This document shows, one piece after another, positions 1 to 5,859 of a stretch of DNA of 6,677 bases. Origin of the DNA: JAVBOP01 sp031550405 (GTDB lineage Bacteria > Bacteroidota > Ignavibacteria > Kapaibacteriales > UBA2268); the NCBI GenBank assembly GCA_031550405.1, contig JAVBOP010000208.1, positions 1-6,677 on the forward strand. The letters run 5' to 3'. The notes below the pieces were generated by a model. That model saw only the letters and a program-made list of their open reading frames with translations. It was not told the DNA's origin and did no database searches. Position 1 is the stretch's first letter. The number at the start of each line of letters is the position of its first letter. Both the position numbers and the translations under genes were made by a program.

Positions 1-237
1 TATAATATTGGTTCTTCCGACAGCAGTCAAACTTGCACTGTCAGCGGCTGCATCCAGTTTTATTATTACTTTGGAGCCTTTGGAAAGCGTCAAGCTGTCG
101 TGTATGGACACCTTTGCCGATATTATTGATACCGTTTCGCCTTCGCCAATAAACATGCCTTTAAAATCAGCTGCATTTACTTGCAAGCTACATATTAATA
201 GCAATAATATAATGATATATATCCTGTTACTTTTCAT
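1..237 (-). CDS. Exported protein of unknown function, N-terminal part only (cut by left edge)
   Basis: An open frame of 79 codons runs from ATG at 237 to the window edge without a stop. The first 22 residues are a clear Sec signal peptide: MKSNR, a hydrophobic core of Ile and Leu, then SLQVNA before ADFKG, with probable signal peptidase I cleavage after VNA. A Cys lies in the core, but the residue before it is Ile, so a lipobox is unlikely. The mature part begins FKGMFIGEGETVSI and continues with alternating polar and aliphatic residues (SLTLSKGSKVIIKLD), suggesting beta structure. I do not recognise the family. It follows the 618-residue repeat protein on the same strand after 65 bp, so the two may be co-transcribed and act together at the cell surface; this is inference. 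The opposite-strand frame over the same bases has no such signature and is a shadow. Confidence 0.75.
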   Translation of the reverse strand, partial: MKSNRIYIIILLLLICSLQVNAADFKGMFIGEGETVSIISAKVSIHDSLTLSKGSKVIIKLDAAADSASLTAVGRTNII

Positions 238-257
238 CTATAGATTTATATATTTCA

Positions 258-265
258 CAAATTTA
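258..265 (-). promoter_or_regulatory. Possible Bacteroidota -7 element upstream of the partial exported-protein gene
   Basis: The minus strand reads TAAATTTG, an exact match to TAnnTTTG, about 20 bp before the ATG at 237. No TTG is found 17-23 bp further upstream; that stretch is filled by the AT-rich element at 274-299. A start here would give the partial gene its own transcript, independent of the 618-residue protein gene. With only half of the promoter present, this is weak. Confidence 0.3.
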
Positions 266-273
266 ATAATGAT

Positions 274-299
274 AGTTTTATGAATTTATTTTAATAAAT
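274..299 (+). repeat. AT-rich gene-end element, copy 1 (after the repeat-protein gene)
   Basis: The plus strand carries the core TTTATGAATTTATTTTAAT at 277-295. Positions 274-295 match the copy at 4630-4651 exactly over 22 nt (opposite strand), and 277-299 match the copy at 5837-5859 exactly over 23 nt (opposite strand). The element begins 3 nt after the TAG of the 618-residue protein gene. Its right half contains a small dyad, ATTTATT, two bases, AATAAAT. No transposase gene lies nearby. Its function is unknown. Confidence 0.6.
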
Positions 300-302
300 C
301 CA

Positions 303-2159
303 CTATGGCGCTACTGCCTGTGTTCTTGCAATTTCAATCCAGTTTGTGCCATCATACATAAACGTTATAGTTGTGTTCTTTATGTTATAAAATGGCTCTT
401 CCGCCGGTTGGGTGGCATTGGCTGCCGAACCTGCCTGCCGCAATTTCACATTCGTTATCGTTCCAGCCGGTATTATCGCCGTCAAGGCAGTTCCAGCCGA
501 CGGAGTATTATCCACATAATGGAACACAACAACTTGTCCAATAACGGCAGTTCCAGCATCCATCGCAGTTATGGCGGAAGTCGTAAGCGGTATATAATTT
601 TGATTATTCACCGTAATAATGCCTCCTGTTGCCGTTGTTGTTATGGTAGATAATTTAGAAGTTGTCGACATGTCGCCTGTCATTTTCCATGAACCGCTGC
701 CTGCATTCCAATCCCAATAATAAAACCCTTTCTTTGTAGTAACACTGTCTGTCTGATACACAAGCCTGCCGTCGCTTGCAGCATTCAATGTTGAAGCCAA
801 AGTTAAACGTGCAGTTTCTGTTATATGCGATATATCATCGCCAGCCATTTTCCACGAGCCAACAGTTGCATCCCAATAGTACAAACCATTCTTGCCATCC
901 GTTTGATAAATCATTTGCCCGTTTTTGGGATTAGCAGGACGAGTAGCTTGCGTTACATGCGATACTTCGTCGCCAACCATTTTCCATGCGCCATTATTGT
1001 TGTTGGCATAATTGTCCCAATAATATAATCCTCTAATACTTCCATCAGAAGCATCGTCTGTTTGATATACAAGCTGACCATTATTTACTGTAATAGCAGG
1101 CGTAGTCAATGCAACACGCTCTGCTCCTGTCTTGTGCAATATCTCATCAGCTCCAAGTTCTACCCAGCCGCCAGATGGAGCAATACCCGCATTCCAGTAA
1201 TAAAATCTCTTATTGTCAAGCTGATATATAAGCTGTCCATCAAAAGGAGCGACAGGGCGAGCCGACGCATCTGCCACGTGCAATATCTCATCGGTTCCAA
1301 CAGGCATCCATGCATTAAGGTTCACATTCCACGCATAAAACTTACTATCAGTAGTCAAAAATACCATTTGACCACTGACGCCTGTTGCAGGCAATGCAGC
1401 AACATGTTCTATTTCATATCCGCCTAAAGCCTGCCACACCGGCGGCACTGCTGCGGCATCAGTACAGTAATAAAGACCTTTTTTATCAGAGCCATTATCA
1501 TCAGCCTGATATATCACCTGACCAACATAAACCAGCGGAGAAACAGGACGCGTCGCAAATGTAACATGCTGTATGCCATACTCGCCAAGCATAAGCCAGT
1601 TTGTACCATCCCAATAATAGAAATGCTTTGTATCTGCCTGATATATATACTGCCCTGCTGCAGGCGATACAGGACGGGATGCCTCATCCGGCACATAATC
1701 TATACTCGTGCTTGCTCCAGCTCCAAGCTGCCGCCAGCCATTGCTGCCCGTGCCGTCATAATACCAGAGAACCTTGGTATCTTCCTGGAATACAAGCTGA
1801 GTAGCCGATGACTGCATATTGATGCGTGCTGTTTGATTAGGCACGCGTATAATTGCTGCCACCCGCTGCCATTCCGACGGCATGCCTGCATAGTAGTACA
1901 GCCCCTGATACTCATCTGCTATCTGATACAGCGTCATTCCCGTTGCCGGACTTGCCATGCTCATCCTTGCAGGCATTCCCGTGCGAGGCAATAAAACACC
2001 GCGAAGACTGTCCTTAATATCCAGTACAGCGTTCACATCAGGAGTGTCTGTCCCTATGCCAACACCCTTTACCTGAGCAAACAGCATGGAAACACTTGAA
2101 AATAAAATAATGACCGCAATAATAGCCTTACTAAATGTGTTAATCATCTTATATACCAT
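303..2159 (-). CDS. Secreted repeat-rich surface protein, 618 aa, with nine YQTD/GLYYWD-type repeats
   Basis: This is a predicted exported protein of unknown exact role. Residues 1-29 form a signal peptide (Lys, hydrophobic core AIIAVIILF, cleavage near LFAQ). Residues 32-60 hold the Bacteroidota surface-protein opening VGIGTDTPDVNAVLDIKD followed by GVLLPR. Residues 63-497 are nine degenerate units of about 41-60 residues. Each resembles ARPxxPxxGQlIYQtD, then a short loop, GLYYWD, a second loop ending in W, and a Gly/Asp-rich turn ending in IxHV. Residues 500-618 form a separate, probably beta-rich C-terminal domain ending FMYDGTNWIEIA. ATG at 2159 is used; an in-frame ATG at 2147 (MINTFSK) would give a more usual signal peptide. 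No enzyme motif or obvious type IX secretion tail is visible. The repeated aromatic pairs suggest surface binding or structure, which is inference. Two sampled 60-base lines had 45% and 57% G+C, richer than the repair genes. Confidence 0.9.
   Translation of the reverse strand: MVYKMINTFSKAIIAVIILFSSVSMLFAQVKGVGIGTDTPDVNAVLDIKDSLRGVLLPRTGMPARMSMASPATGMTLYQIADEYQGLYYYAGMPSEWQRVAAIIRVPNQTARINMQSSATQLVFQEDTKVLWYYDGTGSNGWRQLGAGASTSIDYVPDEASRPVSPAAGQYIYQADTKHFYYWDGTNWLMLGEYGIQHVTFATRPVSPLVYVGQVIYQADDNGSDKKGLYYCTDAAAVPPVWQALGGYEIEHVAALPATGVSGQMVFLTTDSKFYAWNVNLNAWMPVGTDEILHVADASARPVAPFDGQLIYQLDNKRFYYWNAGIAPSGGWVELGADEILHKTGAERVALTTPAITVNNGQLVYQTDDASDGSIRGLYYWDNYANNNNGAWKMVGDEVSHVTQATRPANPKNGQMIYQTDGKNGLYYWDATVGSWKMAGDDISHITETARLTLASTLNAASDGRLVYQTDSVTTKKGFYYWDWNAGSGSWKMTGDMSTTSKLSTITTTATGGIITVNNQNYIPLTTSAITAMDAGTAVIGQVVVFHYVDNTPSAGTALTAIIPAGTITNVKLRQAGSAANATQPAEEPFYNIKNTTITFMYDGTNWIEIARTQAVAP
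669..1973 (-). repeat. Coding tandem repeat region, nine degenerate units
   Basis: Approximate unit boundaries in residues of the encoded protein are 63-103, 108-156, 157-199, 200-253, 254-294, 295-342, 343-402, 403-446 and 447-497. The best conserved positions are GQ(L/M/V)(I/V)YQ(T/A)D, the (F/L)YYW block and a final Trp. DNA identity between units is mostly low but locally clear: GTGCAATATCTCATC on the plus strand occurs at 1134-1148 and again at 1278-1292, 144 nt (48 codons) apart. Unit length varies through insertions in the two loops, so this is an old protein-level repeat rather than a recent exact duplication. Confidence 0.8.
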
Positions 2160-2184
2160 AAACTTAATTCTTTTAAATATAATA

Positions 2185-2214
2185 AAAATATATTAGTTCC
2201 TAAAATACATACAA
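2185..2214 (-). promoter_or_regulatory. Candidate Bacteroidota promoter for the 618-aa repeat-protein gene
   Basis: On the minus strand TTG (2214-2212) is followed by 19 bp and TATATTTT (2192-2185), which matches TAnnTTTG at five of six fixed positions. Transcription would start about 20 bp before the ATG at 2159. Spacing and order fit the known Bacteroidota -33/-7 pattern, but AT-rich DNA gives such matches by chance fairly often. Confidence 0.4.
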
Positions 2215-2248
2215 CAACATGCAGGTACATTTCAACCGCATTGCATTG

Positions 2249-2266
2249 GTTTTGCAAAACTTTTGC
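2249..2266. promoter_or_regulatory. Overlapping dyads, possible operator (TTTTGC half-sites)
   Basis: GTTTTGCAAAAC at 2249-2260 is a perfect 12-bp palindrome. It overlaps a second one, GCAAAA-C-TTTTGC at 2254-2266, so three TTTTGC half-sites lie in 17 bp in alternating orientation with an 11-bp direct period. The site is about 35 bp upstream of the candidate -33 element of the repeat-protein gene, a position suited to an activator. The protein that might bind is unknown. Confidence 0.35.
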
Positions 2267-2309
2267 TTAATACAAAATTACGATTTAATAGAACAGCAAA
2301 AATAAGTAG

Positions 2310-2326
2310 TAGTACCTAATGTACTA
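2310..2326. repeat. Short inverted repeat TAGTAC-CTAAT-GTACTA
   Basis: Perfect 6-bp arms flank a 5-nt centre within the divergent intergenic region. The stem is too short and AT-rich to act as an intrinsic terminator, and no T-run follows. It could be a protein binding site or a chance dyad. Confidence 0.25.
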
Positions 2327-2433
2327 ATTTTTATCTATAATAGCAAACACCAATACCTCTGCATACCGCATTAAAACCAGCAGCTAATCTATCAAAAAAC
2401 ATTCCACACAACAGTATTCTGAATATTTTTTAA

Positions 2434-2448
2434 TAATCTGTAAGATTA
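2434..2448. repeat. Short inverted repeat TAATCT-GTA-AGATTA
   Basis: Perfect 6-bp arms flank a 3-nt centre. Single extra half-sites occur on both sides, TAATCT at 2385-2390 and AGATTA at 2501-2506, roughly 50 bp away each way. By a rough base-composition estimate, fewer than one such hexamer is expected in 430 bp, so four is a modest excess. It may be an operator of the divergent promoters. Confidence 0.3.
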
Positions 2449-2591
2449 ATATGCTCATTTCGTATAGTGATGGTTATAGGGGAAGCAAAAATTAATTGGC
2501 AGATTAGTTGCAAATACTGAAAATATACTTATGCAATATCCGTTTAAATAAGCTAATATTGTAACCATTCGAGAATGTTAAAGCTATATTT

Positions 2592-4610
2592 ATGGATAAT
2601 AGTTCAATAAGAATAAAGACAAGTTTTCAAAAAAAGATATTGCTTTCCATTTTGCCAATCACATTTATGGCTTTTGCGATTGTGATGCTGATAGTATATA
2701 CGATATATGACAAGCATACAAGGGAAATGGCATTAGACCAAACGATGCACATAACCAATAGATATACAACGCAGATAGAGAAGCGGCTGATGGAATATCT
2801 GGCGGTTGCCCGCTCTTACAATCTGATGATTAGCAAATTTGAGACTATAGATATTGACAGCAGGCGGCAATATTATTTTGATTTGACTGGCGATTTTGCA
2901 AAAAATAATGAAAATATTATGGCATTCTGGCTGGATTTCGACCCGAATACTTTTGACGGCAAAGACGCCCAATATGCCAATGTTCCGCCTTATGCCAGCA
3001 AGGGAAGATATAATATAAGCTGGAATAGAAGCAAAGGCTATGCCGAACCCGATGCAGATTTTGAAATAGAACATGAGCTTGATGAAGATTATTATGTACT
3101 GCCCAAAAAAGAAAAGAAGGAAGTTGTCCTAAATCCATATTATTATTCTTATTCTGACAAGCCGGAAGATGAAATCATTGAAACATCTATATGTATTCCA
3201 ATTTTTTCAAAAAATGGCGAAGTGATTGGCGTAACGGGCATCGACATATCGCTTGAAACGGTCAAGGAATACGTTGACAATATAAAGCCGTTTCACTCAT
3301 CTTATGCTATGCTAATATCCTCTGATGGACTTATAGTATCCTATCCTGACACCACAATGCTGGGAAAGTCAGTTTTAAATGATAACCGGTATAAATCTAT
3401 GATGGATAAAGTAGCGCTGGGCGAAGAATTTTATCTTGATATTTATTCAGCTGTAAGCCAAGAGCAATCACTGGCGATATTTACTCCAATACAGATAGGA
3501 CAAGCTAAAAACATAATGTTTCTCGGCATTGCTGTGCCATATTCCACAATATTTGAAAAAAACAACCAGATGCTGAAAACATTGTCGATATGGCTTGCAG
3601 CGCTGATGATAGTCATCTCGATTACTATCATCATAATATCTAAAAAATTTGCGAAACCAATAATGCTGCTTAACATGGAAACCAACAAGCTGGCGCGTGG
3701 CGAATTGGATTTGAACGTAAATATCAAGTCAAAAGACGAAACAGGCGCTATGGCACAGACGATATTGCATGTGGCTGATACTTTGAAATCATTGACAATA
3801 GACATTAACAAGCTGACCAATGCCGCTGCGCAAGGCAATCTCAATGTTCGTGGAGATGCGAACAAATACAGCGGCTCGTATCAGCAGCTTATAATCGGTG
3901 TTAATACTCTGCTCGACGAAATCACTATGCCTATCAATATTGCAGCATCATATTTAGAGCAGATTTCAAAAGGCAATATACCGCCTAAAATTTCTGAAAG
4001 GTATCAAGGCGATTTCGAGCAAATCAAAAATAACCTGAATACGTGTATCGATGCCATCGAATTATTAACGAAGGATACCTACAAGCTCGTTCAGCACGCA
4101 CTTGTTGGACGCGTGCTAAGCCGTGCTGATGTCAGCAAGCATTCCGGGGATTATAAGCGAATTGTTGCAGGCATTAATGAATTGCTTGATTTGATAGTCG
4201 TGCCTGAACAAAATAGCGAATATTTTAATCGGATATCGGTTAATCATGCCGACACTACAATGCTGTTGGAAATCGAAAAAATGCTGGTACACATACACCA
4301 GATCAATGAAGAAATGCAGCGAAATGAGCTCGGACTTACTGTGGCATCGCCACAATTTCAGCAACTGTTGGGGTTAGCCAGAAAAGAGTTTGAAACTGAA
4401 TTATATGCTAATTTTGAAAATATTTCACAGTATACCATACATATTTTTGGGCTATTTTCCCAAGTATTAAATGAAGTGATAATAATTCTAACCATCATAG
4501 AAACCAACAACTTACCTACACGCATGCTGGAAGAATTGCGCAAAGAATTGAAAGAAATACAATCAATTACAGATATCATCGCCATAAAATCCAAAGAAAG
4601 CATGAATTAG
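2592..4610 (+). CDS. Chemoreceptor-like membrane sensor: dCache domain, poly-HAMP, no recognisable output domain (672 aa)
   Basis: A predicted inner-membrane sensor of an extracytoplasmic small molecule. TM1 is about residues 16-38. Residues 39-328 form a periplasmic double-Cache-like domain; its signature is NPYYYSYSD (181-189), then SICIPIF (199-205) and GEVIGVTGIDIS (209-220). TM2 is 331-350. A HAMP domain follows at about 351-402, then tandem poly-HAMP units at about 403-445, 446-490 and 491-538. These carry the blocks YLEQISKGNIPPKI (454-467), GDFEQIKNNLN (473-483) and RADVSKHSGDYKRIVAGIN (511-529), known from methyl-accepting chemotaxis proteins. PEQNSEYFNRIS (538-549) resembles the start of a fifth HAMP that then loses the pattern. 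Residues 550-672 look helical but show no MCP hairpin, HisKA/HATPase, GGDEF, EAL or phosphatase motif. The gene converges with ada, stops 20 bp apart. Ligand and output partner cannot be read from the sequence. Confidence 0.88.
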   Translation: MDNSSIRIKTSFQKKILLSILPITFMAFAIVMLIVYTIYDKHTREMALDQTMHITNRYTTQIEKRLMEYLAVARSYNLMISKFETIDIDSRRQYYFDLTGDFAKNNENIMAFWLDFDPNTFDGKDAQYANVPPYASKGRYNISWNRSKGYAEPDADFEIEHELDEDYYVLPKKEKKEVVLNPYYYSYSDKPEDEIIETSICIPIFSKNGEVIGVTGIDISLETVKEYVDNIKPFHSSYAMLISSDGLIVSYPDTTMLGKSVLNDNRYKSMMDKVALGEEFYLDIYSAVSQEQSLAIFTPIQIGQAKNIMFLGIAVPYSTIFEKNNQMLKTLSIWLAALMIVISITIIIISKKFAKPIMLLNMETNKLARGELDLNVNIKSKDETGAMAQTILHVADTLKSLTIDINKLTNAAAQGNLNVRGDANKYSGSYQQLIIGVNTLLDEITMPINIAASYLEQISKGNIPPKISERYQGDFEQIKNNLNTCIDAIELLTKDTYKLVQHALVGRVLSRADVSKHSGDYKRIVAGINELLDLIVVPEQNSEYFNRISVNHADTTMLLEIEKMLVHIHQINEEMQRNELGLTVASPQFQQLLGLARKEFETELYANFENISQYTIHIFGLFSQVLNEVIIILTIIETNNLPTRMLEELRKELKEIQSITDIIAIKSKESMN

Positions 4611-4629
4611 TCTCTGTTCACATAGTTTC

Positions 4630-4651
4630 ATTAAAATAAATTCATAAAACT
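4630..4651 (-). repeat. AT-rich gene-end element, copy 2 (across the ada stop codon)
   Basis: The minus strand carries the core TTTATGAATTTATTTTAAT (4648-4630), preceded by AGT-type sequence shared with copy 1, giving 22 identical nt. The copy encodes the last residues of Ada (FMNLF) and its TAA stop at 4633-4631. It also lies 20 nt beyond the stop of the convergent sensor gene, in the same orientation relative to that gene as copy 1 has relative to the repeat-protein gene. Confidence 0.6.
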
Positions 4652-5677
4652 CTCTTCTAATTCCAATAATTTTTTCTTTCGCCAGATTCCTCCGCCATAA
4701 CCGGTAAGAGTGCCATCTGCTCCGATAATTCTGTGGCAAGGCAAAATGATGGAAATTTTATTTTTTCCATTTGCATTGGCAACAGCTCTAACAGCAGATG
4801 GTTTGCCAATTAGTTCAGCTTGTTTGGCATAATTTGTCGTGCAGCCGTATGGTATTTGCAATAAACTAAGCCATACTTGTTTTTGAAATTCCGTGCCGAC
4901 CAAATCCAGCGGAATGTCAAACTCTCGAAGTTCTCCATTGAAATATTGTTCCATCTGTTTCCGAAGTGCATCAAAATAAGCATGTTCGCCAAATACAAGT
5001 GGTGCTTTCAGCAAAGTTGTCATTTGCCTCAATTCCAGTTCAAGCAGCTTGTAGTCGGCAAATTCAAACATGCAAATTCCTTTATCTGTTGCACCTGCTA
5101 TCATTGTTCCCAAACCTGTTTCGATAAGAGTCATATTGACTATGCGCTTGTTTTTACTATGACTTGGCGAAGTTCCAATAATATTTTTAAACATATTATT
5201 AAAGCCGCTCAAAGAATCATAACCCGATTCGTATGCAATATCCGTTACGCTTTGACCTGACTGAAAGCGTTGAAAAGCATTATTTATCCGATACATTCTT
5301 TGGTAAGCGTGAAATGTCATTTTATAGTTCTTCAAAAACCACCGGCGAACCTGATTAGGCTCCAAATCCATGTTTTCAAGGTCAGTATCTTTTATTTTTG
5401 CTGTCGGATTATCTTCCATATATTTCAATAACTTACTAATATTTGAAGGAGGATTCCCTATATTTTCCAACGGCTTACAAACTTTGCAAGGTCTATAACC
5501 ATTTTGCATGGCTTCTTTTGCCGAATGAAAAAATTCAATATTTTCCAGTTTTGGCTTAGCCGGACATGTCGGACGGCAAAATATGCCAGTCGTTTTCACA
5601 CCAACCACGAATAAGCCTTCAAAAGAGCTGTCCCTTTTGATAAATGCTTTATAAAATATTTCTCTTTCTGTTTCCAT
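4631..5677 (-). CDS. ada: Bifunctional Ada: methylphosphotriester/O6-methylguanine methyltransferase and AraC-type activator
   Basis: In this family Ada repairs methylated DNA by moving methyl groups to its own cysteines and then activates alkylation-response genes. All three parts are present, counting from ATG at 5677 (348 aa; E. coli Ada is 354). The N-terminal zinc-binding domain is about 1-72, with Cys34 and Cys38 in FCRPTCPAKPK and Cys64 and Cys67 in RPCKVCKP; Cys34 aligns with the phosphotriester acceptor Cys38 of E. coli. The AraC-type helix-turn-helix region is about 78-178, the second helix pair being SVTDIAYESGYDSLSGFNNM. The C-terminal methyltransferase domain is about 182-340, with RAVANANGKN and LPCHRIIG; acceptor Cys314 is codon 4738-4736. 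A GTG at 5683 could add two residues. The last residues (FMNLF) and TAA come from the AT-rich repeated element. It lies 169 bp (from the GTG) downstream of the glycosylase gene, same strand, and may be autoregulated as in other Ada systems. Confidence 0.95.
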   Translation of the reverse strand: METEREIFYKAFIKRDSSFEGLFVVGVKTTGIFCRPTCPAKPKLENIEFFHSAKEAMQNGYRPCKVCKPLENIGNPPSNISKLLKYMEDNPTAKIKDTDLENMDLEPNQVRRWFLKNYKMTFHAYQRMYRINNAFQRFQSGQSVTDIAYESGYDSLSGFNNMFKNIIGTSPSHSKNKRIVNMTLIETGLGTMIAGATDKGICMFEFADYKLLELELRQMTTLLKAPLVFGEHAYFDALRKQMEQYFNGELREFDIPLDLVGTEFQKQVWLSLLQIPYGCTTNYAKQAELIGKPSAVRAVANANGKNKISIILPCHRIIGADGTLTGYGGGIWRKKKLLELEESFMNLF

Positions 5678-5679
5678 TT

Positions 5680-5781
5680 TCACTTTAATTTTAAATAATT
5701 GTTAGAATCGTGTGGTGCTTGCACTCTGTTTTTATCAGTAAAAATAACAATCACTTTCGAAGATGTCTCATTATTGTTCAT
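5680..5781 (-). CDS. Possible small ORF directly before ada, 33 aa
   Basis: ATG at 5781 opens 33 codons starting MNNNETSSKVIVIFTDKNRV and ending NNYLKLK. Its TGA (5682-5680) lies 2 nt before the ada ATG at 5677, and it overlaps the alternative GTG start at 5683. This is the geometry of translational coupling or a leader peptide. The frame stays open upstream to a TAA at 5820-5818. The residues VIVIFTDKNR look protein-like, but the peptide matches no family I know and no ribosome binding site or strong promoter is evident. It may equally be a chance ORF in the ada leader. Confidence 0.25.
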   Translation of the reverse strand: MNNNETSSKVIVIFTDKNRVQAPHDSNNYLKLK

Positions 5782-5800
5782 ATTTTTTAAAATATTTGTG

Positions 5801-5813
5801 ATGTATAATACAT
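5801..5813. promoter_or_regulatory. Palindrome ATGTAT-A-ATACAT upstream of ada, possible operator
   Basis: Perfect 6-bp arms around one base lie about 125 bp upstream of the ada ATG and about 20 bp before the small ORF. It does not resemble the E. coli Ada box as I recall it (GCGCAA-containing). A TTGACA at 5826-5821 on the minus strand lies next to it, but no -10 or -7 element is well placed. A regulatory role is inference from position and symmetry. Confidence 0.3.
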
Positions 5814-5836
5814 AAAATTATGTCAAAAACATGTCT

Positions 5837-5859
5837 ATTTATTAAAATAAATTCATAAA
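5837..5859 (-). repeat. AT-rich gene-end element, copy 3 (across the glycosylase stop codon)
   Basis: On the minus strand TTTATGAATTTATTTTAAT followed by AAAT is identical over 23 nt to copy 1 and shares the 19-nt core with copy 2. The glycosylase TGA (5855-5853) lies inside the element, one reading frame away from the stop used by ada in copy 2. It occupies the start of the intergenic region before ada. Confidence 0.6.

Larger units (their letters stand above)
2160..2591. other. Divergent intergenic region, 432 bp, AT-rich, no convincing gene
   Basis: This stretch separates the minus-strand repeat-protein gene from the plus-strand sensor gene, so it must hold both promoters. Visible contents are a candidate promoter for the repeat-protein gene (2185-2214), an overlapping pair of dyads (2249-2266) and two more inverted repeats (2310-2326 and 2434-2448). 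The hexamer TAATCT or its complement AGATTA occurs four times (2385, 2434, 2443, 2501). No good TTG plus TAnnTTTG pair is seen for the plus-strand gene; the nearest partial match is TAATATTG near 2553. No tRNA-like or strong GC-rich hairpin structure is apparent. Confidence 0.7.

Noticed and set aside
8..283. 91-codon plus-strand open frame
   Set aside because: It is the complement of the partial exported-protein gene, which has a clear signal peptide on the minus strand; the plus frame lacks protein-like features.
408..1811. Several plus-strand open frames across the repeat-protein gene
   Set aside because: They are antisense shadows rich in Arg, Ser, Ile and Cys, created by the repeats of the real gene.
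669..1973. Regular repeats that could suggest a CRISPR array
   Set aside because: The repeats are degenerate at DNA level, of variable length, and preserve one open reading frame with repeated protein motifs.
2331..2402. 23-codon minus-strand ORF starting MFFDRLAAGFNAV in the divergent intergenic region
   Set aside because: It is short, with no promoter, ribosome site or recognisable family; such an ORF is expected by chance.
4611..4630. Intrinsic terminator between the convergent sensor and ada genes
   Set aside because: The 20 bp between the stops contain no GC-rich hairpin followed by a T-run.
4877..5260. 127-codon plus-strand open frame opposite ada
   Set aside because: It lies entirely antisense to the well-supported Ada methyltransferase and HTH regions and has no motif of its own.
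5821..5826. TTGACA (minus strand) as a sigma-70 -35 box for ada
   Set aside because: No -10 lies at 16-18 bp; TATACA is only 13 bp away, and the other promoters here follow the Bacteroidota pattern.
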